Source: Branchiostoma floridae (Eukaryota; Chordata; Leptocardii; Amphioxiformes; Branchiostomatidae). From it: a DNA stretch of 64,000 bases. A program made the translations under genes and the position numbers. How positions within the stretch are numbered: position 1 is the first letter of the stretch; each line of letters begins with the position of its first letter. Positions 13,301-58,457 of the stretch are shown piece after piece. Below the pieces are notes generated by a model. It had not been told where the DNA came from. It worked only from the letters and a program-made list of their open reading frames with translations, and made no database searches. Location of the stretch: positions 18,586,573 through 18,650,572 of the forward strand of contig NC_049984.1 in NCBI RefSeq assembly GCF_000003815.2, read 5' to 3'.

Positions 13301-13897
13301 ACGCCGTTGGTTTAATTGCAACACTGTAGAAGAAACACCTACAACAGCTTAGCGAATTATCGCAGACCTTCGCACTGAGCTATGAATACAAAGCTTGCCT
13401 TATTATACTAGGATAATTTTTTCAAAGGGCTTAAGCTTTAACAATACGCGATGTATACATTCTTTCCTGTTTCAATCGAAACAAAAACGCTGTGCGAGAA
13501 AATGATTCGGACGTTAGGAACGCCTGTGTTAATTTTCCCCCAATTTTCATGAATATTAATAGATGTGAGTCATTTTTTCAGATAAATGTTGCGATAAACG
13601 TCTAGATATCGATTGTAAACGATCCCCTTGCACTACCAGTACATACTCTATTTTAGCTATAGCACTAAACAATCTGCCGACGGGCTTTAGGCCACACTAA
13701 TTCAATTATAATTGTTTTTCGAATACTTGCAGGAAATAAATGGAGCATAAGAATGATAATGAAACAGACGTCATCAGATAGACCATACTCTATTTTAGCT
13801 ATATAGCACTGAATAACCTGCCGGCCGACTTTAGGCCACATTAATTCAATTTTGGGTTTTTCAGATCTTCGCAGGAATTAAATGTGGAGTCGTGTGT
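10331..13897. other. Intergenic, no gene seen
   Basis: No supported gene. GTACCGATACCC-type words at about 11035-11070 resemble the hAT-like element found at 60.9 kb and may be a remnant. A poly-C tract lies at about 12738-12750. A CTGCTTGGAGATTA end at about 13018-13031 matches the terminus of the 22.5 kb element. A GCGCATGCGC NRF1-like palindrome is at 13144-13153. Confidence 0.4.
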
Positions 13898-14150
13898 GGC
13901 GTGATCTGGCGTAACTGGCAGAGCGTTCGGCTCGGAATCTAGAGGTCCTGAGTTCGATACCTGCCGTGCCCCCGACGTTGTGCCCCTGGGAAAGGCACTT
14001 TACACGAGCTTCCTCACTTCACCCAGGTGTAAAATGGGTACCTGACTTCGGTCATGGAGGTAAAAGAAATACTACCTTTATATTCTGTCTGTACTGTGTA
14101 GGTGGCAATTGTCTGTCCAAAAACATAAGTAAATGGAGCAGGTGGGCGAA
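13898..14150 (+). mobile_element. tRNA-derived SINE
   Basis: The tRNA-like head starts near 13905 with A-box-like TGGCGTAACTGGCAGAGCG and B-box-like GAGTTCGATACC (about 13950). A SINE body follows, with GGCACTTTACACGAGC, CCCAGGTGTAAAATGGGTAC and GGAGGTAAAAG. Decayed head mismatches argue against a working tRNA. A related body occurs at 245-400. Confidence 0.75.
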
Positions 14151-14749
14151 ATAAACATAAGAATAAAAATTGAACAGACGTCATGAGATAGACCCAAATA
14201 TGACCGCAGTAACATGCAATTTCAACTTTTAGTGCATCGATAAATGGATACAATATTACACGTAGAAAGAAAGGGACTTTTTTCAATTGTTCCAAATATA
14301 CCAAAATATCAGTATCATAAGATTTTTTTTTAATCTGGCAACAACAAAAAATAGAGTGGGCGAATCCAACAACAAGAATTTTAGACAGTATGGCCCTAGG
14401 AACGGTGGAAAATCCGTCAACAATTCATAACACAAGCATATCTGTTGGTCCGGGCGTGTCAGGCGGGCTATAATGGCCCGGTGTTGTTTATACTACCGAC
14501 CGTGATGTTTACCGAACACGTTTGCCAATATGACTCCGGCCCACCGCTTATCACAATCAATCAGGCACAGCCAAACTGGAGCACCTGTTCTATACCGAAC
14601 ATGAACAAACAAAAACAGCAAAAGGTGTTTTTTTACAAAAAAATTATTTCTGAGGTTTCTCCTCCTCTTCCGCTAGATCTCCCGCATCCAGAGATGAATA
14701 GGAGCTCGTGATTGGCCAGGAAAGAAGCGACCCCCCGCGAACGATAAAC

Positions 14750-15041
14750 GTAAGAGCCGAAGCCTGCGGGGATCCCACGTCATTTTCTGACCGTTTTATT
14801 AGTATGCTGTACTGCGAGCTATGAGGATCGGGCGGGGGACCCGCGGAAAATCTGTGCCGGCGACCAGGACTAGCGGACTCCGCTGAGTGTGTGCGAGTGT
14901 GTGGACGTGCCACGCCCGTGGATTTTTTCCCGTTCGGGATCGTGTGTTTGGATACCTTTTATTCGGTGCACGCGACGGGTGTGCGACGGCAGCGGGGCTT
15001 TGTGCAGGTGCGGCGGCGAGGAGCGGAAAAGGGCTGCCGCC
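14750..15041 (+). promoter_or_regulatory. GNAO1 promoter / 5' UTR region
   Basis: A locally GC- and CpG-rich block directly upstream of the GNAO1 start, in contrast to the AT-rich surroundings. It holds an ACGTCA half-CRE at 14777-14782. The start codon sits in an optimal Kozak context (GCCGCCATGG). No TATA box was recognised; the transcription start cannot be placed from sequence alone. Confidence 0.5.
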
Positions 15042-48928
<33,887 letters not shown>

Positions 48929-50600
48929 CGTCTGTGTGTCTACGTCATCACTTCGTGCTTGTGACGTCATCACTCCATGCTCTCTATGCATCAGCACTGG
49001 TGCGCATGTCCCAAATGTCACGTGGTCTTGCACGTGCGAAGTACAGATGTGAGTGTAAAAGTTGAAAACGAGCCTTTTTCTCCCGGTGCCGTTCAGTCAT
49101 TGAAACCTGCTGAGAATCTAGAACTGTACGAAAATTAGAAGATATGACAATTGTGTACTAGTTTGAGATGGCGCGTGGTTCTGTGGGAACTGCACAGGGG
49201 GGAGGGGGGTGGTCTCGTCTTCTGTCGTTGAAGTTGATCAAACGTGTACGTACGTCACAGCGAGCGTGTGTTCTGTCATTTCCGCCTCATATCTTCTCTT
49301 TATAAGGAAATTTAGAAGGTGAAATGGATAAAAAAAATCAACACCTTAATATTTCTACATCGTGCGGAATCTTCAGATAGATATGAGTACTTTTGTTATT
49401 GAATGTAAAATGTTGACAAAAATTGTCTCTCTTAGACGATGGAGCTAGCTATATAGTGCCCGTTATTCAGAACTTGGTATGGGTGGTCTAGCGACGAATT
49501 CGAAGCATTTGTTTTTCTTATGTCAGTATGCTGCAAAACATACCGAAAAGTTGTGTTTCCAACCACATAGCAGTCTTCGGTCAGCGTTTTGATATTGACT
49601 ACCTTTGCTTATTGCATACAGTCCCTATCGTTTCTTGATGTCTGGAAATTCGAGAAAAAAAGACGGAAATGCTAAAATGCTAAACCAAAAACTGCTATGA
49701 GGGTGTGAGTAGATCTGCAGTTCCAATATTTTGTTAATCTTAAGTGTTATATTGTAAGTTTGATTCTTAACTTTTCCATCTCTTGGTGAACGTACTTATT
49801 TAATATCGTTATCAACCACGCCGTTTTCTGGTGTGCATACATATGAAGATATTGTGTGTGCCATCTATGTAACTGCTACAGAACTTGTTTAGGAACTGCA
49901 CGGCTTGGGGTACGTCGTATTGTGACTTGGCGGGGGTCTGATACGGATTCGAAAGACCAAGCCCATGTTCAAATATCTGACTATAATCTATTGGAAATAG
50001 TAGTTCTTAGAAATACTGGGTTTAGCCACAGCAAGACACACCGTACCTGGCGTGATGCTCTTAACATTGTCGTCAACAATAGACGAACAACAAGAATACT
50101 TGCAGTCCTCAACAATTTGTTTCAACTCAGAGTCCCGTCAAGTCCTCTACAGCGTGCCTTCAACCTTAACTACGCCACTTATCCAACCTTCATCGTCTCC
50201 AAAGAAAATTTTGTAACATGAAACCAGTGTTAATGAAGACTGGCTATTGCCATGATCCAAGCTACTGTACCCTTATGTTGCATGAATATTAGTATACTTA
50301 TTATTGCATGGACGTTTCCAGAGGAGAAAAAAAAAACTTATTGCTATATGGTGTACGCTACTATGTCGCCTGTAAATACAGTACATGTTCCGTATGTATA
50401 TTGTGGTGAATCTGTGCGCGTGCACCATGGAAGTTGTAGCTTGCCCGGTGGAGTTATGACGTAATGATGACGTAGCCCGGTGGAGTTATGACGTAATGAT
50501 GACGTGCCTTGTTAAAAATGCGAAAGAGGACACGGTATGATGTAGTCGAGGCCACACCAATGGCATGACTTGTTTGTCGTCCCAATAAATCCTTTATATG
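48929..50600 (+). other. GNAO1: Presumed GNAO1 3' UTR
   Basis: No frame here looks coding. Just after the stop there is a TGACGTCA at 48962-48969. A 32-bp unit containing ATGACGTAATGATGACGT is duplicated in tandem at 50443-50506. AATAAA at 50584-50589 is the first polyadenylation hexamer I noticed, so the UTR would be about 1.7 kb; the true end is unknown. Confidence 0.45.
50584..50589 (+). promoter_or_regulatory. GNAO1: Candidate GNAO1 polyadenylation signal
   Basis: AATAAA, 1.66 kb after the GNAO1 stop codon, followed by T-rich DNA (TTCTTTCTC) within 30 bp. Confidence 0.4.
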
Positions 50601-50945
50601 ATCTTCTTTCTCAGTAGGACCAGAAAAAGTGCACTAAGTCCGGCACATATGAGGAGAAATTCAAATGTTTAAAAATAATTCGATCAAAGTTCGTTCGTCA
50701 AACAAGAACTGTTCTTGGTGCGGTCTCGTCACCAGGGCATGCATGAACAACCCCAATCTCGTTCCCTGGAATATGAAAAACCCACTAAGGTTCCAACCCG
50801 ACAAGACCCGCGTCTCTTCCTTTATCAATCTATCAATCATATCATCAAGGCACAGGGGAGGGGGTAATATAACGGTTATACTTTTTTTGTTGTTACCGTC
50901 TGTCTTACATCAAGTGTTCTTCTACCATCTACTGTCCTAGGGCAA

Positions 50946-51115
50946 TAATCTCCAAGCAGATTCCCGGTAACATAAGATAGTATCAAAGCTGGTCAAGGAG
51001 TATAGCCGGCCTAAGGAAGTCAGGCGGGGATAGGCGACTAACCTCCTCAGGCCGGCTATACTACTTGGCCAGCTTTGATACTATCTTATGTTGCCGGGAG
51101 TCTGCTTGGAGATTA
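50946..51115. mobile_element. Near-perfect palindromic MITE, TAATCTCCAAGCAGA family
   Basis: 170 bp with arms of about 68 bp (TAATCTCCAAGCAGA, AACATAAGATAGTATCAAAG, TATAGCCGGCCT) around a short unpaired centre. Ends are identical to the 22483-22655 copy, but no clear flanking duplication remains. Non-coding. Confidence 0.85.
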
Positions 51116-51623
51116 CCAGGGCCATGCTCACAGCAGATAGATGTGGATGTCAAAGTTACACAACAGCGCCGCAACCGAGCGTTTGAACAAACAAACAAAC
51201 AGTAAAAACTTTTGACAATTCACCCAAAGAGGAGCGGGGAATATATACTAGTATTCTGTGATTGGCCAGCGGTCATGTGGCTAACTATGCCCATGGAAAG
51301 TTACGGTGATATTTATTTCTATTGCACATTCCATGCATATTGAGAATGACCTTCGTAATATCTGGTCCATGGCAAAAACGAAGTGCAAACAGGAGAATAG
51401 TGCACATCTATAATCATATGCAATGCAGCATGACAGATTTTCATTGCAGCTGCTGGCAGTTGCATTTCATGATTTGCACTTCATTTGTATACAATGCCAT
51501 TAATAGGTGCAACCAAGCTTATAAACTCTTTGATGCAGCACACGGATCTTCGCTGACAGGTTTCGCAACATGGCAGACATGACTGGATATCGCAACTTTG
51601 TTTCCACAAACACACATTCAGTC

Positions 51624-51865
51624 ATTCTCCCACGCAGAGACATTCAACGGCGCCAGCAAACCGTCTTTTGTCTCTACTCTGCTATCTCAACCGTCACCAT
51701 CAGTTCCTGACTTACCCTTATATATGCGAGATCCCTTTTGAAAACTGAAAGGCGTCTCTAATTGTGGCGACGCCCACAGAAACTGATGGTGAATGTTGAG
51801 ATAGCAGAGTACAGGCAAGTGGCCGGCGGTTTGCTGGCGCCGTTGGATGTCTCTGTGTAGGAGAA
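51624..51865. mobile_element. Palindromic element, CCAACGGCGCCAGCAAACCG family
   Basis: ATTCTCCCACGCAGAGAC at the left pairs with GTCTCTGTGTAGGAGAAT at the right. The arms run about 80 bp through GGCGCCAGCAAACCG and CACCATCAGTT. The centre is shared with the 48050-48302 copy. Confidence 0.85.
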
Positions 51866-51899
51866 TTCGAACACATAACCTTCGCCAAATAATCGCGCC

Positions 51900-54800
51900 T
51901 TTATCCAAGACCTCAATGTCTCATTCATGTTTTACTAAAAGATTAAGGGTACCTATCCAAAGATAGTGATTTCAAAGTCCATCTTATCCATACCAACTGA
52001 CCTCAAGCGCCAAACTGATGAAAGTTTGTTTGTATTAACTGAAGAGGTTTGATAGCAGGGTACGTTCGCTAGTACGGTCGGACGTGCACACTCCTGGCTT
52101 CTGAGTGGTGCGGTCGTAGGCTTGCAGCTGGAAAATGTCTCTCGTAGGAAGGTGTAGCTAAGTGCAGTTTGTAATTGCCATAAACAAGTATTGTGTGTTT
52201 TCAGGTAGTTGTCAATTTAACGTTATATACATGATGTCGGATAAATGCGTTGTGTTTCCTGTATTACCAATGTGTCCGTGTAAAACACATGTAATGAAAT
52301 GAAGTCTACGGAAAGAAAAGAAAAAAAAAACACGAAACCTTGATTAAATATGACAGATATTCATAAAAAAATCAACGATAAGCGCTGGAGCAAAAATATT
52401 AAGAGGGTACATAATCTTACGTCACCCCGGAGTTTCTGGACGTGAAGTTCTACGGCGTGTCTGCGTGCTCCAAAATCCGTCGGATTCCCTAGGAGTTCGT
52501 ACGGAGGCGGTACTTTACCATTTACGGATCCCAAAAGATTACGTTTTGGCACGTAGACAGCACGTACGTATTTGCACGTACGGCGGTCTGTGCCCTTAGC
52601 TTAATTAAATCAACCACGATTGTGTCGCATTGCTGAGACCATAACTAGACTAGAAATCCAGGCGGTACGTAGAGAATCTGCCCGCCGAGCGCAGCGGCTG
52701 TCATCCAAACCACGGCCTGGTTCTGGGCCCCACGGCTCCAGCCATGGACCCCTCCAACTGGAAAAAGTATATGAATATATTTGTTTATATAGTATAGAGA
52801 TGAGAAGGCCGGTGATGATGAAGTGGTCCTAACTCCAATGTTTGCTCCAAATTGGTAAAACGAAAATGCTGACAAATTTCATAGACGGAAAAACATTCAT
52901 TAATAAATTTCGTTACAAGAAAGCGTTCGCTTATTTGTTTTACGACAGTAGCGACTTTGTGAACACGTCATTGGTGACAAATTCCATAGACGGAAAAACA
53001 TTCTTCAACGGATTTCGATACAAGAAAACGTTTGCTTATTTGTTTTACGACGTAGAAAAGCGCCATTTTCGAACTTGATATTTCTTTCCACAACCGCTAC
53101 ACACTTACAACAAATGTTATGAAGATCCATATACAGACCCACCACACCATGGCACAACTAAAAGCATGACCTTCTTGGCGAAGGTAATTACTTTTTTTTA
53201 CTCGCGGCCGGTTCATTTATTGATTCATAAGTCTACAAACTATATGTCGTTGGTCTGTCTGACGTTATACCAGAAACACATGTTACCTTAGCAGATCTAT
53301 TCGTTTGTCATGAATGTCGATCATTACTTTTTCATTGCGTTGCATCGGGTGAAATGACATCGTCAATAGGTCTTAACTTACCTTTCCAATCGGCCACTAT
53401 CGGCAGTCCATTGTATCACACAACAACCCACTTTTTGACGGAATAATGCAAGGTTTAAAACATATGTATGATGAATGAGATTTGAATCGGTACTAGACTA
53501 CCGAATTATCAACATCATACAACAGCCCCATTGCTCACGGATTGGTTTAACGGCGGTAATAATACAAGGTGTCGTTGAAGAGGTTCACCAGTCACGTATG
53601 CTACACAGTAGAATATTCTTTTTAAAAAGTGACACTTTCATAAAAAAATTGGAAGTATGTATGCCTTTCAAAGTGTTACTGATTGAAGAATATTCTACTA
53701 ACTGCAAAAAAAGTAATTAAAATGTCAGATGCCGTTTTATGGCGACATCTAACGAAATTACAGAGAACTGTACCCTTCGGGGCTAAAGAGAACCGCAGGA
53801 ATATTACATCGCCATAAGTCTCACGAATAAGGTTATCTGTTTGTTGCCGTTCATGTGCATTTGCTTGAGGACAGCATAAATCGAGGTAGGTGGGTTCTTA
53901 TGATGTAAGTGTGTAGGAGTCGGAAGAACGAATGTGCCCTTTGGCGACTTTCTACGTTACTGCAGCAAAACGTCCGTGTTCTGGACATGCTATGGTCGTG
54001 ATTTTTGAGTGGTAGACGACTCTCGGGACAGAGAGTGAGTGGTATAGGTTGGAATACCCTGAAATGGGGGCCGATTTTGGTTTGAAAGAGAACAACGCAA
54101 GAAAGGGATGGTGGATCAAGGTGGTGTATATTTAGATAGCCTAAGTGATGATTAACATAACACGATGATGTAATTGGTTGATGGCCGGTACATGAGGTCT
54201 TGGATCTTTGTCTGTACAATGAGGTCTTTTTTAACCTCCTTGGTCTGTAGGACGCAAAAAGTTACTGTGTCTGAAACAAAGGATGCAAAAAGTTATTCGT
54301 AAACGAAAATGAGATTGTAAAAGTGTCAATACACTTAAACCAATACTTTATCATAGACAATGGGAAAATTTGCACGGATGTCATCCATAAAATGTGGACT
54401 TAATACAGGAGAAGGCAACATTGACTATGAACTCTAGAGTTATATTCTAATTCAACTATGACAAATCAAGACATATAGATTCAACATTTTTTAATTGCTA
54501 CAAGATCCCAGTTGATATTGCCATAAAAATCTTCAGATCCTACCTACTAAAATATTATTTCCATAAATAAAGTTATTAGAACAAACTTTAAAAGAAGAAA
54601 CACTAACCTAACTAATTCATACATTTCTGCATGCAGTAATGTTATATGGGAGAAAAATATGTCCAAAACAACAGGACAAAGTGTTGATGGTGGCTAATAT
54701 GACCATAATCAACAGTGTTTTGCATCTGCAGTCTTTGATACACAACATACACATGATATTTTGTAAACAAGTCAACAAACATGAAACAAACAAACAGAAT

Positions 54801-55660
54801 AATATAAGACAGCTCACCATGTTTATGTTGCATTTCTAACACATAGGGCATTTGTGAATTGAACCATTGGACCTCATATTGCAATTCTACATTCATTTAC
54901 CTACACAGCAGCTTTATATTGTGTTAGGTACATTTTTTTCCGTCAAAGACTCAAAGGGCAGTGCCCATTGTTAGTAAATAGAGCTCAATGTTCATTTTAT
55001 CAATATCTAAGCTATCATGTTAAGATACAATATATATGATCCCAACCAACTCAAGTTCTTATCAATATTTTCAATTTTTATCAATTTTTCAATTTGTTCA
55101 ATTTCAAATCATAAGAATGGGAAACATTGGGTTGATATTTTCCTTGACAAGCCATATTTCAAAGCCCATGTGATATTCAAAATGGACCAGATATCATTGC
55201 TAAACTTTACCACCAACTTTATATTTGCATCTGGTCCCCTGTGTGTACGTATATTGTCATCATATAACTGTTATGGTGCTTCAGACTCATTTGACATCTT
55301 AGGTAAGCTACACAAATAGCATACATGTAGATCCGGACACATCACTAGCACATGTAGTACCATTAGCCTAAAATCCAGTCTTGTTAGCTGATCACTAACT
55401 GCAATGGCTGCCATCCCACCAGATATTGACCATCAGAAGCAGACTAAAGCTAACATGTCTGGCTTCCTGGCTAATTTTAGTCATTATTTGCCATATTTTT
55501 TTGCTATCCCAGCCTATATGTACCTGAGAACTGAGGTAATCTTGATAGACAAACACATCACAGTCCATATCTATACTTGCACCCCACAACCTACATAACA
55601 GTACCAGTGTCCATGAACTCCTGATAAAACTACTGAACAGTTCTGAAAATGTTACATATT
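51900..55660. other. Intergenic, no gene seen; small duplications
   Basis: A 117-bp in-frame tandem duplication lies at about 52865-53056, followed by the dispersed-repeat words also seen at 28845-28980. AGTAGAATATTCTT at about 53608 and its inverse at about 53689 form a 14-bp stem around some 65 bp. AACCTCCTTGG occurs at about 54233. The remainder is AT-rich without recognisable coding on either strand. Confidence 0.4.
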
Positions 55661-55664
55661 ATAT

Positions 55665-55838
55665 TCTCCAAGCAGATGTTAGGCTCAGGCTGTTTTTTTT
55701 TTACATTTCTATGCGCTAGCGCTGTTCTCTTTGTGTCTTGCTGCTGCGACATAAAGAAAACAGTACGAAATAGATAGCCTGATAAAAATGTCTATAAAAC
55801 AGCAAAAACAGTCAGAGCCCAACCTCTGGTTGAACAAG
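55665..55838. mobile_element. Short TIR element, CCAAGCAGATGTTAGGCTC family
   Basis: CTCCAAGCAGATGTTAGGCT at the left and, inverted, TTGTTCAACCAGAGGTTGGG at the right. The layout (poly-T then a GTTTTCTTTATGTC-like block) is that of the copy at 19813-19992. Non-coding. Confidence 0.65.
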
Positions 55839-56042
55839 CATGATTTTCCATGACCTACCATATGAACACTCAGCACTTCTGTATTAGCTGGGAAATTCCC
55901 AGGTCCTTTCAGTAAGGAGCTGTTGATCACAAGTTACAACAACATACAGCATCCCATGACCTGGCATCTTGCATACAAAAAGCTAAAGGAAGGAAGGTAC
56001 ATGTTATCTTGTAGAGTAATGTAGAGAGGAGCTCCTATCCTA

Positions 56043-56638
56043 CTACATGAGAGCCCAGGAGTTGTAGTTACTGTCCAGTGTTGCTACATGAGAGCCCAGG
56101 AGTTGTAGTTACTGTCCAGTGTTGCTACATGAGAGCCCAGGAGTTGTAGTTACTGTCCAGTGTTGCTACATGAGAGCCCAGGAGTTGTAGTTACTGTCCA
56201 GTGTTGCTACATGAGAGCCCAGGAGTTGTAGTTACTGTCCAGTGTTGCTACATGAGAGCCCAGGAGTTGTAGTTACTGTCCAGTGTTGCTACATGAGAGC
56301 CCAGGAGTTGTAGTTACTGTCCAGTGTTGCTACATGAGAGCCCAGGAGTTGTAGTTACTGTCCAGTGTTGCTACATGAGAGCCCAGGAGTTGTAGTTACT
56401 GTCCAGTGTTGCTACATGAGAGCCCAGGAGTTGTAGTTACTGTCCAGTGTTGCTACATGAGAGCCCAGGAGTTGTAGTTACTGTCCAGTGTTGCTACATG
56501 AGAGCCCAGGAGTTGTAGTTACTGTCCAGTGTTGCTACATGAGAGCCCAGGAGTTGTAGTTACTGTCCAGTGTTGCTACATGAGAGCCCAGGAGTTGTAG
56601 TTACTGTCCAGTGTTGCTACATGAGAGCCCAGGAGTTG
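56043..56638. repeat. 41-bp minisatellite, 14 identical units plus a partial
   Basis: The unit runs from CTACATGAGAGCCCAGGAG to CTGTCCAGTGTTG. Fourteen units start every 41 bp from 56043, with no substitution that I could see, and a 22-bp partial unit starts at 56617. The right edge overlaps the last codons and stop of the minus-strand F-box gene, so the array should form its 3' UTR. Perfect homogeneity points to recent expansion or to assembly copy-number smoothing. Confidence 0.97.
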
Positions 56639-58457
56639 AGGTGTTTCTGACAGGAGCAGGCATGGCGCAGTGTACGGTGTAGTTCACCACTCAAGCCCCG
56701 AGTCCAATTCTCCTCCAGTCTGTACGAGTTGATGACCTTGAGCGCCGGCGCGCCCTCCACCAACACGTAGTACACACAGCGTGGGATGAAGGAGTGCTCG
56801 TTGAGGATGATGAGCGGTCCTGACCAGCGCGGCCGCGAGACCCATATCCTCTGCAGCTGTGGCATGTTCATGCCACGCAGGAAGAAGCCCTGGCAGCCAG
56901 AGATGTCCAGGAGTTGGATAGACTTGGACTCCATGGTGTACTGTAACTCATGGAGAGAACCTACAAGTACGGACAACAGCATGGATTCATTTTTAGGCTT
57001 TGTAAAGTCTATTAGAATGATAGTATGGGTACATTGTACGTGTATAACCGGAAGATCACAAAATTGATGGGATCATTTCTCTGTTTTCTTGTTTATTTTC
57101 GAGTTAACGGGAAAAGCTGGGTTGGCTACCAGTGCTGGCTACCTGGGCTGGCTATCACGTCAGGCTACTCAGATCTATGAAAGCCCATTGGTACAAAAGC
57201 TGTTTTAGCAGCATACGCTGTTTGTGCTCAGTTATGAAGATGCGTTTGAAAGTGCAGTGTGACAAAGGAGCTGTTTGTCAAGGAGCTGTGTTTGAAGGAG
57301 CAGTGTGTGAAGGGGCTTTGTGTGAAGCAGCTGTTTGTGAAGGATTGAATGAATGAATGAATTTATTGCTCAACAATCGCACAGGAGTTGTGTGTGTTAT
57401 ATAACCCTGAGGTTCTGGATTTAAATCAGTTGATATGCCGCCGATCTTGTGCACTTGAGAAGACCTCTCTAGCCTGACGTGATAGCCAGCCCAGGTAGAC
57501 AGCTCAGCCTTTTCCGTAACCCCTTTATTTTCTTACAACCCAGATTTAGGACAATGAGAAGAAGGAAACAACAGTCTGACCTGGTGTGATGCGATTCCTC
57601 AGCTGTAGTGTGAACTTCTTCAGGTGTGTGAGACCCTTCAGTAGTGCCGTCAGCTGCTCCTGAGACAAGACACTGAATATCCAGTAGTACTTCAGGTGTA
57701 GCTCTGTCAGGTACCTGAACTGTGTCAGCAGACTCGTCGACTCAAACGACCAATCAAACGGCAGCATCGCTTGCCTCAGGTTGGGTGCGGCCGCCACCAA
57801 AACTTTGAGAAATTCCTGAAAGGCCTTGACCTTCCCCAGGGGAGGGGATTCGTAGGGAGGAAAATAATCCGAGGGGTGGGGCATTAACGGTCTGCACAGG
57901 GTCTGTGACCACATTGCGTCCAGTGCAACGAGGTTCCGACAGTTCACCCCTCGTAGTACATTAATGAGCATTTTTCCAAACTGGTCCTCAGGATGTCCCA
58001 GGTCGAACTGGAAGCGAAGATGCTTCACCGATGCCTTGACAGATCTTAGGTAACGAGCGTAGTGCTCCAGTCTCTTCTTGTAACAGTTGAAACAGTACAA
58101 GACATGGCCCTTCCAGTCCAAGGGTGCCAGTGCCGTCTGAACGTAGTCTTTGTAAAACTCGTCTCTCGTGTCCACAGAGAAAGTTGTGAAGTCGACCGTC
58201 TGCCACAGTATAGGGCTGCGGATTGTGAAGAACCATGACTTTGACACAGTGGAGGCCGTACATTTGTCCCAGTCGGATAGGAAAGAGAAGATCAGGATTC
58301 TACATTCCAATGGAAGCGTGTCAAAACTTGCAACATGTGGTTGGTTGGATCTAGAGGAGGTGCTTGCCGCCATTAGCAGTGAAGTGTTGTGTTTTTTGTA
58401 TTTGACATGGTGGTGAGTGTTTCTCCTGAGTTTTCTCTTTTTCCTGGATGGTGCCAT
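56617..58457 (-). CDS. F-box protein, complete, two exons
   Basis: Exon 1 is 58457-57581 and exon 2 is 56960-56617. The donor CCAG|GTCAGA and acceptor TTGTAG|G agree, and the phase fits, giving 1221 nt and 406 aa. The N-terminus is basic (MAPSRKKRKLRR, a possible nuclear signal). The F-box spans about residues 43-91 (DTLPLECRILIFSFLSDWDK, then SKSWF and LWQTVDF), the surface that binds SKP1 in SCF ubiquitin ligases. The rest has spaced Leu-rich segments (LRFQF, LVALDAMW, LTELHLKYYW, LKKFTLQL, LLDISGC, LQRIWV) suggesting degenerate leucine-rich repeats as substrate receptor. I cannot name the orthologue. The last residues (NSWALM) and the TAG come from the first unit of the 41-bp minisatellite. 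It is tail to tail with GNAO1 and head to head with WDR59. Confidence 0.88.
57088..57539. mobile_element. TIR element in the F-box gene intron
   Basis: A perfect 29-bp inverted pair (57139-57167 and 57470-57498; it starts CTACCTGGGCTGGCTATCAC) lies inside weaker arms containing GTTAACGGGAAAAGCTG and its inverse CCTTTTCCGTAAC. The interior has a tandem GGAGCTGTTTGTGAA-like repeat (about 57265-57345) and (GAAT)n. It fills most of the 620-bp intron. Confidence 0.7.

Noticed and set aside
13898-13985. Functional tRNA gene
   Set aside because: A and B boxes are present but the stems are broken and a SINE body follows, so it is a SINE head.
14889-15041. In-frame N-terminal extension of Go-alpha of about 51 codons
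   Set aside because: The open frame upstream of the ATG has no ATG of its own (it opens at a GTG), and an extension would abolish the Gly2-Cys3 lipidation site; the Kozak ATG at 15042 is right.
49856-50221. 121-codon frame in the GNAO1 3' UTR
   Set aside because: No domain recognised and it lies inside a presumed UTR; treated as chance.
56043-56638. 41-bp repeats as a CRISPR-like array
   Set aside because: All 41 bases are identical between units, so there are no spacers and no neighbouring Cas-like genes.
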